Shown: in pieces, positions 43,502-55,535 of the stretch
Layout of the letters: each line of letters starts with the position of its first letter
Position numbering within the stretch: position 1 is the first letter of the stretch
From: Piezodorus guildinii
Taxonomy: Eukaryota > Arthropoda > Insecta > Hemiptera > Pentatomidae
Length of the DNA stretch: 64,000 bases
Assembly: GCA_023052935.1 (NCBI GenBank)
Contig: CM041298.1
Span: 118,070,977 to 118,134,976, forward strand
Direction: 5' to 3'
The notes under the pieces: generated by a model
Seen by the model: the letters and a program-made list of their open reading frames with translations, nothing else
Database searches by the model: none
Told to the model about the DNA's origin: nothing
Program-made: the position numbers and the translations under genes

Positions 43502-44795
43502 ATCTGGTGCGGGCAACACACGACTTTCACTAACGTCGGCTGTTAAAATCAATTTAACAACTATTAAATAAACTTAAAGTTTAAAAAAAGTTATTTAGTT
43601 CTGTAGAAAGATATAATTTAGATTAACAATGTAACAATATTAAATTGTTAGTATAATAATCAGTAATAAGTTTATGTTCTCTTTCTCACTTAACATTACC
43701 TTAAAGAACTTAGTGAAATCTTTCTCTTTCCAACGGTATATTATACGTCTATATTACTATTCTTAACATCTAAATGCCAAAAATTACATTAAAAAATGTA
43801 TTTCCTCCTTAATCCTTTAGTTTGTTATCAAATTCGTTATACTTGTACATTAAGCGGTTACTTATCAACACTAATAATATGATATGGTTAATTTTATGCA
43901 ATGTACAAAATTAAAGGTAGTTTAGAGAAAGAAAATTCAAAAATAGGCCATTTAAGTCCTGTCAAACTATTTCAATCAGAGTGAAACTTATATCATATTA
44001 AAGCCTATTAAATTTTACATTGATGAAGAGAGTTTAATCAAAATCGTTTTGAGTGAATAGTAAAAAGGTGGAAAATGCATGGGATCGAGTAGCACTTCCG
44101 GTCAGCCGATTTTCACGTCAGCATCGAGTAGCACTTCCGGTCAGCCGATTTTCACGTCAGCATCGAGTAGCACTTCCGGTCAGCCGATTTTCACGTCAGC
44201 ATCGAGTAGCACTTCCGGTCAGCCGATTTTCACGTCAGCATCGAGTAGCACTTCCGGTCAGCCGATTTTCACGTCAGCATCGAGTAGCACTTCCGGTCAG
44301 CCGATTTTCACGTCAGCATCGAGTAGCACTTCCGGTCAGCCGATTTTCACGTCAGCATCGAGTAGCACTTCCGGTCAGCCGATTTTCACGTCAGCATCGA
44401 GTAGCACTTCCGGTCAGCCGATTTTCACGTCAGCATCGAGTAGCACTTCCGGTCAGCCGATTTTAATGAAATAGTTGATGTAATATCTCGGGCTTATAGT
44501 TGTCTTAGATATGTACTTTCAGTTTCGTACGAATTTTCTTTTCTCGCTGCATATACCACGCACAGACCTTTTCGTGTGATTTTTTTTTTTTTTTTTATTT
44601 GGACTCGTATAGTTGTTTTAAATATGAAATTTTAGTTCATATGCCTTTTCGTTTCGCGCTCGACTAACCACTCACAAAGACCTTTTTTGCGACACTTCAT
44701 CATTTGGACTCAGGGAATCCTAAAACGTGTGTTTCCGTTGAAAACTGGAATGCGAAAATTTTCAGGATCGCAATGCTTCCCTAACTATACATTTC
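43502..44795 (+). mobile_element. R1 family copy carrying a minisatellite
   Basis: Starts TCTGGTGCGGGCAACACACG and ends near CACGATCGCAATG-like sequence before 44795. Part of the 3' half is duplicated (two GACCTTTT segments near 44565 and 44680), and a 39-bp unit is expanded inside. Confidence 0.75.
44084..44464 (+). repeat. 39-bp minisatellite, almost ten copies
   Basis: Unit starts ATCGAGTAGCACTTCCGGTC and ends TTTTCACGTCAGC. Copies are essentially identical. It derives from the R1 segment GTGGCTCTTCTGGTCAGCCG. Because 39 is divisible by three, frames stay open (SSSTSGQPIFTSA repeats), but this is not evidence of a gene. Confidence 0.97.
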
Positions 44796-44801
44796 GGGGT
44801 T

Positions 44802-45330
44802 ACCTGTAGCAGGGTGGTTAGCATAACAGCCTCCTATCCAAAGGTCACGGGTTCGAACCCGCAGATAGCCCTAGGATTTTTTTAATGGGAGTATATACTT
44901 CATTTTATAGAAATTAAATTGTTTTTTTGTTATCTATTTTATTTAAAATATTAATTTGGTTAATTAAACTATTAGTATTGGTATTCCCGTCACACTTTTT
45001 ATAAAATTCATTTGTCTATTTTATATTGTTTTATCATTTAAATTATTTGATAGGGATAACTTGTAGCTAGGTGGTTAGCAGAACAACCTCCTATGGCAAA
45101 GGTCACGGGTTCGAACCCGCAGATAGCCCTAGGATTTTTTTAATGGGAGTAAAAGCCGTCCTTCGGAGGGGACGTTAAAAGATGTTCCCGAACCTGTGCG
45201 ATGTCAGGTACTCGTTAAAGATCTCTATCTAATAAAACCTGGATAGGCAAAATTTAGGACTCCCATTGTAGCATCGTCCGATTAGCCACCGCAGCAAAGA
45301 GGGACATTAAATAAATAAACAAACAAACTA
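44802..45330 (+). repeat. Two SINE-1 heads in tandem with duplicated flank between
   Basis: 44802-44893 is a SINE-1 head (TAGCAGGGTGGTTAGCATAA, GGGTTCGAACCCGCAG). 44894-45055 matches 35527-35690. 45056-45330 is a nearly full SINE-1. Confidence 0.85.
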
Positions 45331-45990
45331 CGAAATCGTAATAGATTTATCCTTGTATTTTATATGCATTGACAATTTAAAAATATTTTGTTGTAAAACA
45401 TTATTATGCGTACATAATATTTTGAATAAAGTATTTGTCTTAATATATTTGCTTCTGTGTCTAATTTTATATTGGTTTTTATTTCTCCTAGATCTGTTTA
45501 ATTAGGTCTTGATTTCATTTGGTTCATCTGCACTAAATTAGGAGATCTCGAAACTCTCCGTTCGAATAGGCCGGACTAAGAGGACAAATGTGATCGAACC
45601 AGTGGATTGTGTATAAGGAGGGTATATTAGTATATTAAGTTGAAGGGTGAAATATAGTGTACGAAGTCGTCTTTATGTTTAATTTATTTTATTATTATTT
45701 TCATTTCATTCATTAGTTATAATCAATGTTTATATATGTTATAATAAATAAAAAGAAGAGATTGTTCCAAATAATACATTCATATTATTATTATTTTCTT
45801 TTTTGGTGATTTTGTTTTTTTATCTTCTCATGTTTTTTTAGCTTCCAGAACCCATATGATTTTTCAAAATCTTTAAAAATAACCGAGATGTAGGGCAATT
45901 ACATCTCTAATATGACGACCTTCTAATTTTTTTTTTTTTTTTTTTAAACGGTTCTGTTTGTTTTCACTTCAAAAAACTTTACACTTTAGG
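45331..45990. other. No recognised feature
   Basis: AT-rich. A short less AT-rich patch at 45540-45660 gives no conserved protein. Confidence 0.3.
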
Positions 45991-45992
45991 TG

Positions 45993-46125
45993 TCACCTGC
46001 AGTGTAGGGGCTAGCATAAAAAATTTATATGTCTATGGTCGCGGGTTCAAACCTGCCAGGTGGCTCTAGAATTTTTCAATCAGTATAAAATCATTAGTTA
46101 TTCCGTCCTTCGGAGTCCTCCAGTT
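45993..46125 (+). repeat. SINE-1 head and partial body
   Basis: GTCACCTGCAGTGTAGGGGC, B-box GCGGGTTCAAACCTG and GTCCTTCGGAG. Confidence 0.75.
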
Positions 46126-46844
46126 AAAATATATTTAAAAATTATAGATATAATTACGAAGAAACATTTGTATCACTATAACAGCTTCAATTTATTCACA
46201 GATCACTTTTCTTTTCTTTTTTTTTTTTTTTCTAAGATTTGTAAATTAAGAGGCAAACTTACCTAAATATATGAAGATATATTCTTTATAAAATATGGAA
46301 GTGTAACTACGACAGAATGTGGTAACCCCCCTTCAGATATCTTGACAGAACTAACAGAGCAATGGTTTGGAGTAGCCTTTTTATCGCTTATCTTTGTTTA
46401 TAGTGTGATTGTTGAATGTGGTGTAACTTGAAGCAATACAATTTACAATAAGTTTCAGAGAGATTCGCCGAGTTTTTTTGCATACCACGTCAGTTTTCAA
46501 TATTTATTTTTTTTACAGGGCAAATAAAACAGTGTATATATTAACACATATTACGTCCTGTTAGAATTAAATATCTAGATAAAAATATATATTAACTCTA
46601 TCTATAAATATAAATTAACATTAAATTCCGTTTTATAGCACTGATAAACAAAATAAATAAAGACATGTACACATTTTTTCACACAGATAAAAGTTTCGTA
46701 ATATATAGCATACTAACTGATAAATTAAAATCGAGTATTTTTTCATTCAACTAATATAGGCTATTAAACCGTTAAATGATAAACAACCAAAAAAAAAATT
46801 CCATTAAAATCCTAAAGTGAAACTGTCGTCAAAAATGTTCAAGG
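46126..46844. other. No recognised feature
   Basis: AT-rich. Reading frames are short and non-conserved. Confidence 0.3.
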
Positions 46845-47070
46845 GGTTACCTGTAGCATGGTGATTAGTATAACAGCCAAAAAATCCTTAGTTATGCCGT
46901 TCTTTGGAGGGGACGTTAAAAGGTGGCCCCAAGCCTGTGCGATGTCAGGTCCTCGTTAAAGATCCCTATCCTAATCAAACCTGGATAGGCAAAATTTAGG
47001 ACTCCCATTGTAGCATCGTCCGATTATTCACAGCAGCATAAATAGACGTTAAATAAATAAACAAACAAAC
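46845..47070 (+). repeat. SINE-1 copy lacking its B-box
   Basis: A-box side GGGGTTACCTGTAGCATGG is joined to the body at AAAAAATCCTTAG; the B-box segment is deleted. The tail AAATAAATAAACAAACAAAC is intact. Confidence 0.82.
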
Positions 47071-47079
47071 AACGAATCA

Positions 47080-47345
47080 AAAAAAAATCCGTTCGTCCGC
47101 AGCACTACTCCGAAACTACTGATCCAATTTTTTTGAAATTCTTTTATAAAATATTAATTCATGCAACGATGATCCTAACACCTAGACGTTGAAATTAGCT
47201 GGTTATTTTTAAAATTCCGGCCGATTAAAAGTGATTTAATTCAATAACTCAGTTATTTTCGAAGATAGAGACAAAAATTATTAGTGTTATTACCAAAAAC
47301 CACGAATAATTATAAAAAATGAAAAAAAAATAGAACTTTTATCCA
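47080..47345 (+). repeat. R2 repeat
   Basis: GTCCGCAGCACTACTCCGAA and ACTACTGATCCAATTTTTTT, then AATAACTCAGTTATTTTCGA. Confidence 0.55.
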
Positions 47346-47845
47346 TAAATACGCCCATATTTATCTATGTATTTCGCACCTTTTTTACGATTTTCTCAAA
47401 AACGGCTCTACCGATTTTGATTAAACTTTCTGTATCGATGTAAAATTCAATGAACTTTAAAATCATGTAGGTTTCATTCTGATTGATATAGTCTGACAGG
47501 GCTTAAATGCCAATATTTCAATTTTTCTTCTTCTAAAGTGCCTTTAATTTTGAGTTTCCAAAAGATTAACCATATCCTAATATATTAGCAAGGATAATGC
47601 AAAGTAGAACGACTTTGATGTCAAACTAAATAATAAAAGAGCAACAAATATATATTTAATGTAATTTTAAGTAAGTGAAAGCCGTGTGTTGCGCGCACCA
47701 ATTTTTTTATTTTAATTTACTTAAAACTTTGTTTCAACTTTAATAATAATTTAACTATTTCAATTTAATTAATAGTACTTCAATTGAGTTTAACATCCGA
47801 GGTAAGTGAAAGTCGTGTGTTGCCGGCACCAGATTTTTTACATAT
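47346..47845 (-). mobile_element. R1 family, two overlapping 5' ends
   Basis: An internal part (GATTTTGATTAAACTTTCTG) is followed by one terminus GTGTGTTGCGCGCACCA (about 47685-47702) and another GTGTGTTGCCGGCACCAGA (about 47815-47835). Two insertions are joined. Confidence 0.65.
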
Positions 47846-47894
47846 TACTTAAAATTTTGTATATTGATTAGAATTAAATTTATGGGTAAACTAA

Positions 47895-48187
47895 AACTAA
47901 AACCCATGAAGAGTTTTGAGCTCGGTACATGTAGAGATCCGTACTGTTTCTAGGCCAGCGGCCGTGTAATGAGGTGATTCGGCCGAGATCACGCTTAGCC
48001 GCCAGGTTTTTTCCCCATTTTTGGGTACCCACTTGATTGAGGCTGGGTGTGCTCTAGGAGGATCTCCATACCCCAGGATCGCCCCCCTCCTCACCCGGCT
48101 GAAATAACATAATAAATAATATTCCGACACAGCTGGGATTCGAACCCAGGACCCGCGGAGCACAGTAGACTAGACCACGCCGCTCCC
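47895..48187 (-). repeat. SINE-3: GC-rich tRNA-derived SINE
   Basis: The minus strand begins GGGGAGCGGCGTGGTCTAGT with B-box GGGTTCGAATCCCAGC, a good tRNA-like head. A unique GC-rich body with CGGCCGAATCACCTCATTAC follows. Base composition stands out against the surroundings. Single copy in this window. Confidence 0.7.
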
Positions 48188-48234
48188 CAATAATAATGAT
48201 ATATTTAAAATGCTTGTAGCGTCCCTAATATATA

Positions 48235-49788
48235 GCGAGTTATATCGATGTAAAATTGGACGGGCTTTAATATCATGTAGGTTTCATTCTGATTGAAATA
48301 GTCTGACGGAGCTTAAATGCCGATTTTTTAAATTTTCATTCTCTAAAGTACCTCTAAATTTGTACATTCCAGAAGAATAACCATACTATCTTAATGACAT
48401 TGGTAAAGAACGATGAACATACAAGTTGGAGCAATTTGATGATCAACCAAAGGATAAAAAAGCAAAATTATTTTTATATGAAATAATTGTTTTTTTGATA
48501 ATAAGAACAGTTATATAGACGTATAATATTACCGTTGGAAAGAAAGATTTTAGAAAATATATTATCTGATTCACAAAGTTGTAAAAGGTAGTATACAGTG
48601 TCGAATAGAGAATAAATTTATTAATGATTATCAATTTAATATAGTTCGATAGGTTTTTCTCTGTTCGGCAGGGCTCAGAAACTTCTTCAATCCGACCAGT
48701 CTTGGCAGGAGTACCGCAAGGATCGATACTTGCTCCTCTCCTATACATTGTATACAGACATGACATACCAACTCACCCCACCACATTGATTGCTACTTAC
48801 GCGGACGATACTGCAATTCTAACATCAAACGGCGATCCCATACTGGCCTCACGGACTCTACAAAATCACTTAATGCTACTACAAAATTGGTACAATCTTT
48901 GGAAAATTCGTTTAAATCACGACAAATCAAAAACGCGTAACGTTTACACTACGACAAAACACTTGCCCACCAATTTTATCGACAACAACCAAATTCCTCA
49001 GACAAACTCTGTACATTACCTAGGACTGACACTCGATCGAAGGATGACTTGGGGCCCACATGTCAAGATGAAAAGAAAGACTCTCAACCACCGACTGAAA
49101 ATATACTCTCTTTTTTCAAAATCATCAAAATTAAAAATCAGACAAAAACTTAATACATACATAGCCAATATGGACTTACGCTTCACAGATTTTTGGTTCA
49201 GCAAAAAAGACTCACATACAAAAACTGCAATCATTTCAATCCAAAATTTTAAGACTAATAACGACAGCTCCTTGGTACGTAAACAACAGAACCCTACATA
49301 CGGACTTACAGCAACCAACAGTTGACCAACATATACAAATACTCTATCCTCGTTTTCACATTAAACTAAACGGACACGACAATAGAATGATTAACGAGAT
49401 GTCTGTAGCTGAAATGCCGGTCAGAAGAAGGCTAAAACGAAGCTGGATGAGGGACCTCCTCTACCTAAATTAAAAGCCTTGGAAGGGGTGCTGCTGGGCA
49501 CTTTACTTCCCATGCCCACCATGTCTGATCTTACTTTTGTCCAACACATTTGCTGATTGTCAGACATCTTCTGACAGGTGTAAATAAAGATATAAAGAAA
49601 AAAAAATATATATATATATATATATAGTTGTATTATTTAATCTAAATCATATGTTTCCAACGAAAATGAATACACGTTTTATTATAATCAACTTAAAATA
49701 TTTTTCAAATTGAAGTATATTTAATAGTTATTAAATTGATTTTGACAGTCGAGGTAAGTGAAAGTCGTGCGTTGCCCGCACCAGATTT
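48235..49788 (-). mobile_element. R1 family copy split by a Jockey-like LINE
   Basis: 48235-48646 and 49622-49788 are two halves of one minus-strand R1 (ACCGTTGGAAAG; GCGTTGCCCGCACCAGA at the right end). Confidence 0.78.
48647..49621 (+). pseudogene. Jockey-like LINE, 5'-truncated, with 8-bp target duplication
   Basis: Open from 48702 to 49325: LAGVPQGSILAPLLYIVY and YADDTAILTSNG (RT palm), HYLGLTLDRRMTWGPHVKMK, then a shifted C-terminus RRRLKRSWMRDLLYLN. A-rich tail, with ATATAGTT at 48639-48646 and 49622-49629. The N-terminal RT and the endonuclease are missing, so it is inactive. A short deletion in the thumb causes the shift. Confidence 0.85.
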
Positions 49789-49795
49789 TTATATA

Positions 49796-50100
49796 TTAAG
49801 TACGTACATTTAGAGATTCGTAACAGTTTTCATTCAAACCACTATATATCCTAAACGGTACGTCCCAGCGACAAATATTCCTCTCGTTCCACTTCTTAAG
49901 AGAATCTAGTCCTAAAAGCTTTCTTTCTATATATTCACAGTATGAATCCCAATCCATTGTACCATGAATGAGTTTTGGTTTCCTTCGAACACAGCTTGGT
50001 TCATCTAAGACTACCAAATGTGCAGAAAAATAATGATGTGAGGAGAGGTGAAGTGAAGCGACCAAAGCCGACCGACAGTGGGAGCGACTCAACATAAGAT
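49796..50100 (-). pseudogene. LINE endonuclease-like remnant
   Basis: Minus frame reads LSSHHYFSAHLVVLDEPSC and MDWDSYCEYIERKL, like the SDH-type end of an APE endonuclease and the following linker of Jockey-like LINEs. Recognition is moderate. Confidence 0.4.
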
Positions 50101-50720
50101 GCTACGAAGAGCGCGCCAAGCGAAGATTTGCTCTCGCATGGTGGTGCAACAACACGTCATATTTTCGCTCCCATACAGAATAAAATTCCAGTCAATTCTC
50201 AGCAAGTGCTATACTTCTCTAAAGTTTTAAATAAATTGAAAATTGTACAAATCTAACTAACTGGCCCGCCAAACGTTCTGCCGTATAAATTACTAACTGT
50301 GACTCGCAGCTTTGCTCGCGAATATTTCTTTTCGTATTAATTTATGTGCGTTTATGGTAAGACTGGCATCAATAAATATCAACTATCAGCTACTCTTTGT
50401 TATCATTTAAAGCCCGATCTTGACTTTTTCCTGTCAAATTTACAATAGCGAACCAGTAGAAGTTGTTATACCCATAATCACTTAATATGTAAAAATAATT
50501 GTCACAAACCGTTGGCAATCTAAACGTGAATTAATGATATTGGTCGGTGAAATCTTACACCTGAATCACTCGCATTATTTTAGAATTCAGGAATAAGGTT
50601 ATACTATGTTTTTGAAATTAATGGTTTTTTTAGCCGTTTGAAATAATTTTTAAAAAATAAATAACAATTGAATATTTTTTCATAGGAACCTACACACGAA
50701 ACAGATATGAAACGCAATAT
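50101..50720. other. No recognised feature
   Basis: 50101-50170 is less AT-rich, perhaps more of the preceding remnant. The rest is featureless. Confidence 0.3.
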
Positions 50721-50724
50721 GCTT

Positions 50725-50865
50725 AAAAGGGCCGGTCACATGTATGTAGTGACCAGCCTGGTGCCCTTAAGATTTTTTAATGGGAGTAAAAAAAAAACCT
50801 TGGTTATCCTTCGAAGGCGACGTAAAATGGTGGTCCCAAGCCTTTGCGAATTTTTAAATTCGAAC
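50725..50865 (+). repeat. SINE-1 fragment
   Basis: TTTTTTAATGGGAGTAAAAA and AAATGGTGGTCCCAAGCC; head and tail are decayed. Confidence 0.6.
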
Positions 50866-51246
50866 CAGTAGTTTCTGAGATTAGCGCGTTCAAACAAACA
50901 AACTCTTCAGCTTTATAATATTAGTATAGATTTCTAGTGAACATTTTGGAGGTTAAATAAAAAATAACGAACATACTTTGTGTGCGGTTGGAACCTATGA
51001 AAGAAAGTAGAATGGAGTGCTTTAGACAATGAGAGCCGATAATTACAAAAAATCCATTCATTTTCTCAATTTAATGTATGTTAATTACGAACCGGCGCAC
51101 TTTTCTCCGTTTCAAATGTAGAAAAGAGCGAAAATATTTTTTTAATGTAATTTATGTTTTTTTTAAATATAATGAGAGTATTATACCGTAGGTATTTCTT
51201 TCATACCCCATACACACAACAGAACTATATTGTAAATACTAAACTT

Positions 51247-51645
51247 TAATAATAATAATAATAATAATAAAAGGCTTACCAAATCTGAAGGTTCGATGCC
51301 GATACAACCAAACTTCGCCTGCACAGACTCGTCTAAAGTTCGCCGGTCAAGCCCAAGCCCCCAAGATCAGCCTTAATGCAATCCTCCCATCGACGCTTCG
51401 GCCTACCTTTCGGACGCCTACCAGTCGGTTCAGCGAATACCAACTTTCTCGGAATCCGTTTCTCACCGAGCCAAACAACTTTACGCGCCCATTTGAGTCT
51501 CCGCGATGCTATCAACTTAATTATATTCACAAGGTACAAACTCTGCAATTTCCGCGTTGTGCAACCTTCTAAACTCCCCAGTGGCCTCATCTCTCTTCGG
51601 GCCAAATATTTTACGCCGTACCTTATTTTCGAAAACTACACTTTA
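51247..51645 (-). pseudogene. RTE-type LINE 3' end (best copy)
   Basis: Tail of (AAT)n at left. The 90-residue minus frame contains RRLKWARKVVWLGEKRIPRK and GRRPKGRPKRRWEDCIKADL, the C-terminal signature of RTE-clade elements, then the stop and a short 3'UTR. Confidence 0.85.
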
Positions 51646-51839
51646 ATACGTATAATAAATCAAATAGTGCGAGGTAATTTTCAATAACTATGGATCCAGT
51701 TAAGTAATAATAAAAATAATGCAGATACTCTCATATCAAAAATAAAGGGAAAAAAACTTTAACATTAATGTATTGCGCAATGTGGAAATAAAAACTATTT
51801 TTGAAGTGAAAAATAATAGACTAAATATACAGTTTTGCA

Positions 51840-52610
51840 TTGTTTTATTTCATCTATTCGATATAGAAACATGTGTTTTATTAAAAAATCTATTATATTA
51901 TTATCTTAAATAATCACTTAGTTTGATCGGCTTTTCATCACTCTCTATTAACTTTTAAAAGCTTATGTATGAGATAATATTTTTAATATTATACATGTAT
52001 AATACTGTTCTTATGTTCAAAAAGGAAAAATTGCATTAAAAAAATATTTTTTCTGTTTTCTCCTTTCTTCCGAATTCATTCAATTTATATATTTACTTGT
52101 TCTTCATCAGTGGTAACAAGATAATATAGTTATTTTTATAGAATACAACAAAATTAAATGTACTTTAGATGAAGAAAATTTAAAATATCGGTATTTAAGC
52201 CATGTCAGACCATTTTAATCAGAATGAAACCTACATGGTATTAAAGTCCATTAAATTTTACATTGATATAGCGAGTTTAATCAAAATCGTCTGAACCGTT
52301 TTTTGAGAAAATCGAAAAAAGGTGCAAAATGCATGGTATAAAGTGGTTCTTCTGGTAAGCTCATTTTGATGAAAAAGGTTTTGTAACGTCTCGGGCGTAT
52401 ATTTGTCTTAAATATGAAATTTCAGTTTCATAGGACTTACCGTTTCCGCCCGGGAGTTACCACACACACACACACACACACATTTTAGCGGGACTTGGTT
52501 ATTTGGACTCAGGGGATCCTAAAACGTGTATTTTCTTTGAAAACTGGAATTCGAAAATTTTCACGATCGCAATACTTTCCCTTACTATACATAGTAAGTG
52601 AAAGTAAAAA
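51840..52610 (+). mobile_element. R1 family, near-complete 3' part
   Basis: From AGAAACATGTGTTTTATTAA through the CA-rich patch to the terminal TAAGTGAAAGTAA. A second R1 5' end (TCTGGTGCGCGCAACATAC) starts 3 bp later and runs to about 52830. Confidence 0.78.
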
Positions 52611-53035
52611 TCTGGTGCGCGCAACATACAACTTTCGCTTACCTCCGTTATTTATATCAATTTACGGATTTTTAAACAAATTTAGAAACGAAAATAAATT
52701 GTAAAAGAGTTATTTACACTGGATTTTATTAGAAACATGTGTTTTATTAAATAATCTATTATATTATTATCTACGACAATCAGTTTGTTTTATCGGCTTT
52801 TCATCACTCTCCGTTAACTTTTACTATAGTATGTATACGACTAATTACTCCAGGTAAAACTACGGTAGATAGTTTACTGCCGATTTCAGCTGGGAGCGTT
52901 GTTGGTACGGCGTTTACTTATACTACTATTTCACGGGAGATGAAAGGTAGGTCCGCCATTTTTCTTCCTGATTTCAATTCTTAACCTTATCAGCTTAGCT
53001 ACTTTGGAACTTCTTTTTAAGAAATGCATTCTTCT

Positions 53036-53318
53036 ATTATTTATTTAACGTCAATTTATGCTACTAAGGCTAATCGGACGATACTACAAGTGGGATTCCT
53101 AAATTTTGCCTATCCAGGTTTTATTAGGATAGGGATCTTTAAGGAGTACCTGACATCGCACAGGCTCGGGACCACCTTTTAACGTCCCCTCCGAAGGACG
53201 GCGTAACTAAGGATTTTTTATTCCCATTAAAAAATCCTAGGACCACCTGCGGGTTTGAACCCGTGACCTTTAGCATGGGAGGCTGTTACGCTAGCCATCC
53301 AGCTACAAGTGATCCCAT
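53036..53318 (-). repeat. SINE-1, nearly full length
   Basis: Minus strand: head with GGGTTCAAACCCGCAGGTGG (complement at about 53235-53255), full body and the 3' TTAAATAAATAA. SINE-2 abuts its head. Confidence 0.85.
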
Positions 53319-53319
53319 T

Positions 53320-53600
53320 GGGTCTTTACTCACAGCCTTTCCCCCAGGTATGTGATACCTGGGAGATTACAACTATCTTTCTCAATGCATTTTGTAGTGT
53401 AGGGTCATTACTCCCTACGCCTAATTTAGTGAAATGCTATCATTTGGCTTAAGGGTCTCACATACTCGGGGGAGAGGCTGTGAGTGAATCCCCATTTAAT
53501 AACATCTTTATAAAAAAGCCCCGCCGGGACTGGGTATCGAACTCATAACCTACAGCATGAGAGACTGCTGCGCGCTAACCACTCAGTCACAGACACCCTG
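53320..53600 (-). repeat. SINE-2 copy (tRNA-derived)
   Basis: Minus strand begins with a tRNA-like head: TGTGACTGAGTGGTTAGCGC and GAGTTCGATACCCAGTCCCG. The body has CTCACAGCC and TATGTGAGACCC in inverted relation to GGTATGTGATACC. Confidence 0.78.
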
Positions 53601-53604
53601 AAGT

Positions 53605-54530
53605 ATGTTTTAATTTAACATTCTAATTATAACATTCTTCCATTTTAAAGTTTGTTATTAAAAGAATATCGTTTATTTATTATTATTTATCGTGGTTGTT
53701 AAAATAATATAGTAAATTTATTATTTGTTTCCTGAATGTGAATAAATGTGTTTGGATTGTTTGTGATTTTTTTACTTTCATTCCACAGCAATCAGTTTAT
53801 AAGTCAACAAAATATCATCTATTTTGGTTTTTAGTCACTTGTAATTTCCTATGGAGTCCTAAGAATGAAATTAACAACATACCCCCTCTTGTTAATTGAA
53901 AATTATAATCCTAATTATATAAAACATACTGTAGAACATTATGTACAAAATTAGGAGATATTTATCTGTAGTTTACATTTAAATGCATTAATAATAAAAT
54001 TAATTGGTTAATGAAAAATCAATCATTTGTGTTCAACATTTTCAAAAACAGGTATGGAACCTACTTAAAATCATCCTCCACATACAGAATGTAGACAACT
54101 TATTTTTAACAGGAATATAGTGGGATTTTTAACTGACTTAAAAAAGTTGTAGGCCTAGGAATCACTAAAGAACTATTAATAATGATAACAACTTAAATAT
54201 CTTATATTTACAAAACCAAACATTGTTAATTATTTAGAGAGGATCTATTTCAATGGATTAAATAAAAAAACTGTAATTATAAAATGAAAATGTTTATTAA
54301 AATTTTACGAAAGTAAAACAAAAATTAAAATACCTTTAGTAAATAATGACTAAAATTAATTAATTAATAATATATTCTTTGTCATCTGTCAAGTGTTCAA
54401 TGTTAATCAAATCCATTTCTTTGAAATAGTGGCAAATAAAACAAAAGTGATACTATTTCAAACTATTCAGGAAGGTTACCACTTTACTGGAGGTTAAAGG
54501 GTGAGCCTTGCTCAGTTTACTTAACCATTG
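53605..54530. other. No recognised feature
   Basis: AT-rich, non-coding, without similarity to families elsewhere in the window. Confidence 0.3.
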
Positions 54531-54535
54531 CACAA

Positions 54536-54872
54536 GGGGAGCCTGTGGCTGAGTGGTTAGCGCGCAGCAGTCTCTCATGCTGTAGGTTATGAGTTCGATA
54601 CCCAGTCCCGGCGGGGCTTTTTTATAAAGATGTTATTAAGTGGGGTTTCACTCACAGCCTCTCCCCCGAGTATGTGAGACCCTTAAGCCAAATGATAGCA
54701 TTTCACTAAATTAGGCGTAGGGAGTAATGATTCTACACTGCAAAATGCATTGAAAAACGAGAGTGTAATCTCCCAGGTCTCACATACCCGGGGGAAAGGC
54801 TGTGAGTAAAACCCCATTTTTTTACATCCTTATAAAAGCCCCGCCGTGACTGGGACTCGAACTCACAACCAC
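54536..54872 (+). repeat. SINE-2 copy with inverted heads at both ends
   Basis: Plus-strand head (CTGTGGCTGAGTGGTTAGCG, GAGTTCGATACCCAGTCCCG) and body, then a second inverted head at about 54833-54872 (GCCCCGCCGTGACTGGGA). The body itself is an imperfect inverted repeat. Confidence 0.78.
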
Positions 54873-54885
54873 AGCATTCCAACGG

Positions 54886-54891
<6 letters not shown>

Positions 54892-54977
<86 letters not shown>
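54892..54977. repeat. (TA)n microsatellite inside R1
   Basis: About 42 TA units within the CCAACGGTATATTATA segment of an R1 copy. Confidence 0.95.
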
Positions 54978-54979
<2 letters not shown>

Positions 54980-55147
54980 CTGTTCTTAGGTTCAAAAACA
55001 AAAAATTGCATTAATATAATATTTTTGCAGTTATCTCCTTTAGTTGGATGTCCAATTCGTTCAACTTATATATTTACCTGATTTTTAGGAATGCTAATCA
55101 GATGATATGGTCAATTTCATAAAAACCACAAAATTAAAGGTGCTTTA

Positions 55148-55345
55148 TATTAAAGTTATAGAGTATTAGGCAGTGGAATAAAAGAACCTTGTACTAGACA
55201 GCTTGTTTATTACTGCTACATATACAAACAACATGGCGCAGGGGACGCTACCAACTGGACTGTACTGTTTGTTGTTGGGCTGCTGTACACCTAGGTGGAA
55301 GTTCAGTGCCACAACTATCTTTACATATACAATCGATATTTAACA
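55148..55345 (-). repeat. 3' LTR of the copia-like element
   Basis: 198 bp. On the minus strand it begins TGTTAAATATCG and ends CTTTAATA. Confidence 0.9.
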
Positions 55346-55535
55346 CACCCCCTCAATTGAATGTTTTCAAATATATACATACACAAGTAAATATTCAATT
55401 GTATCTCACATACAAAACAAGTAAAAATATTATTCTATTACAAAATTCTACACAACAAAACAAGTAAAAATATTATACTATTACAAAATTCTATACAACA
55501 ATTTTAGCACAATATATATAAATGACATCAATATA

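Noticed and set aside
44053..44474. Two overlapping plus-strand ORFs of 137 and 131 aa with 13-residue repeats
   Set aside because: They are the 39-bp minisatellite read in two frames. The unit length divisible by three keeps all frames open, and the source is a non-coding R1 element.
35700..53600. B-box sequences (GGTTCGAACCC) as functional tRNA genes
   Set aside because: No complete cloverleaf with aminoacyl stem; they recur as heads of dispersed SINE copies with shared bodies and A-rich tails.
54733..55011. Minus ORF with a long Ile-Tyr repeat
   Set aside because: Translation of a (TA)n microsatellite joined to a SINE head.
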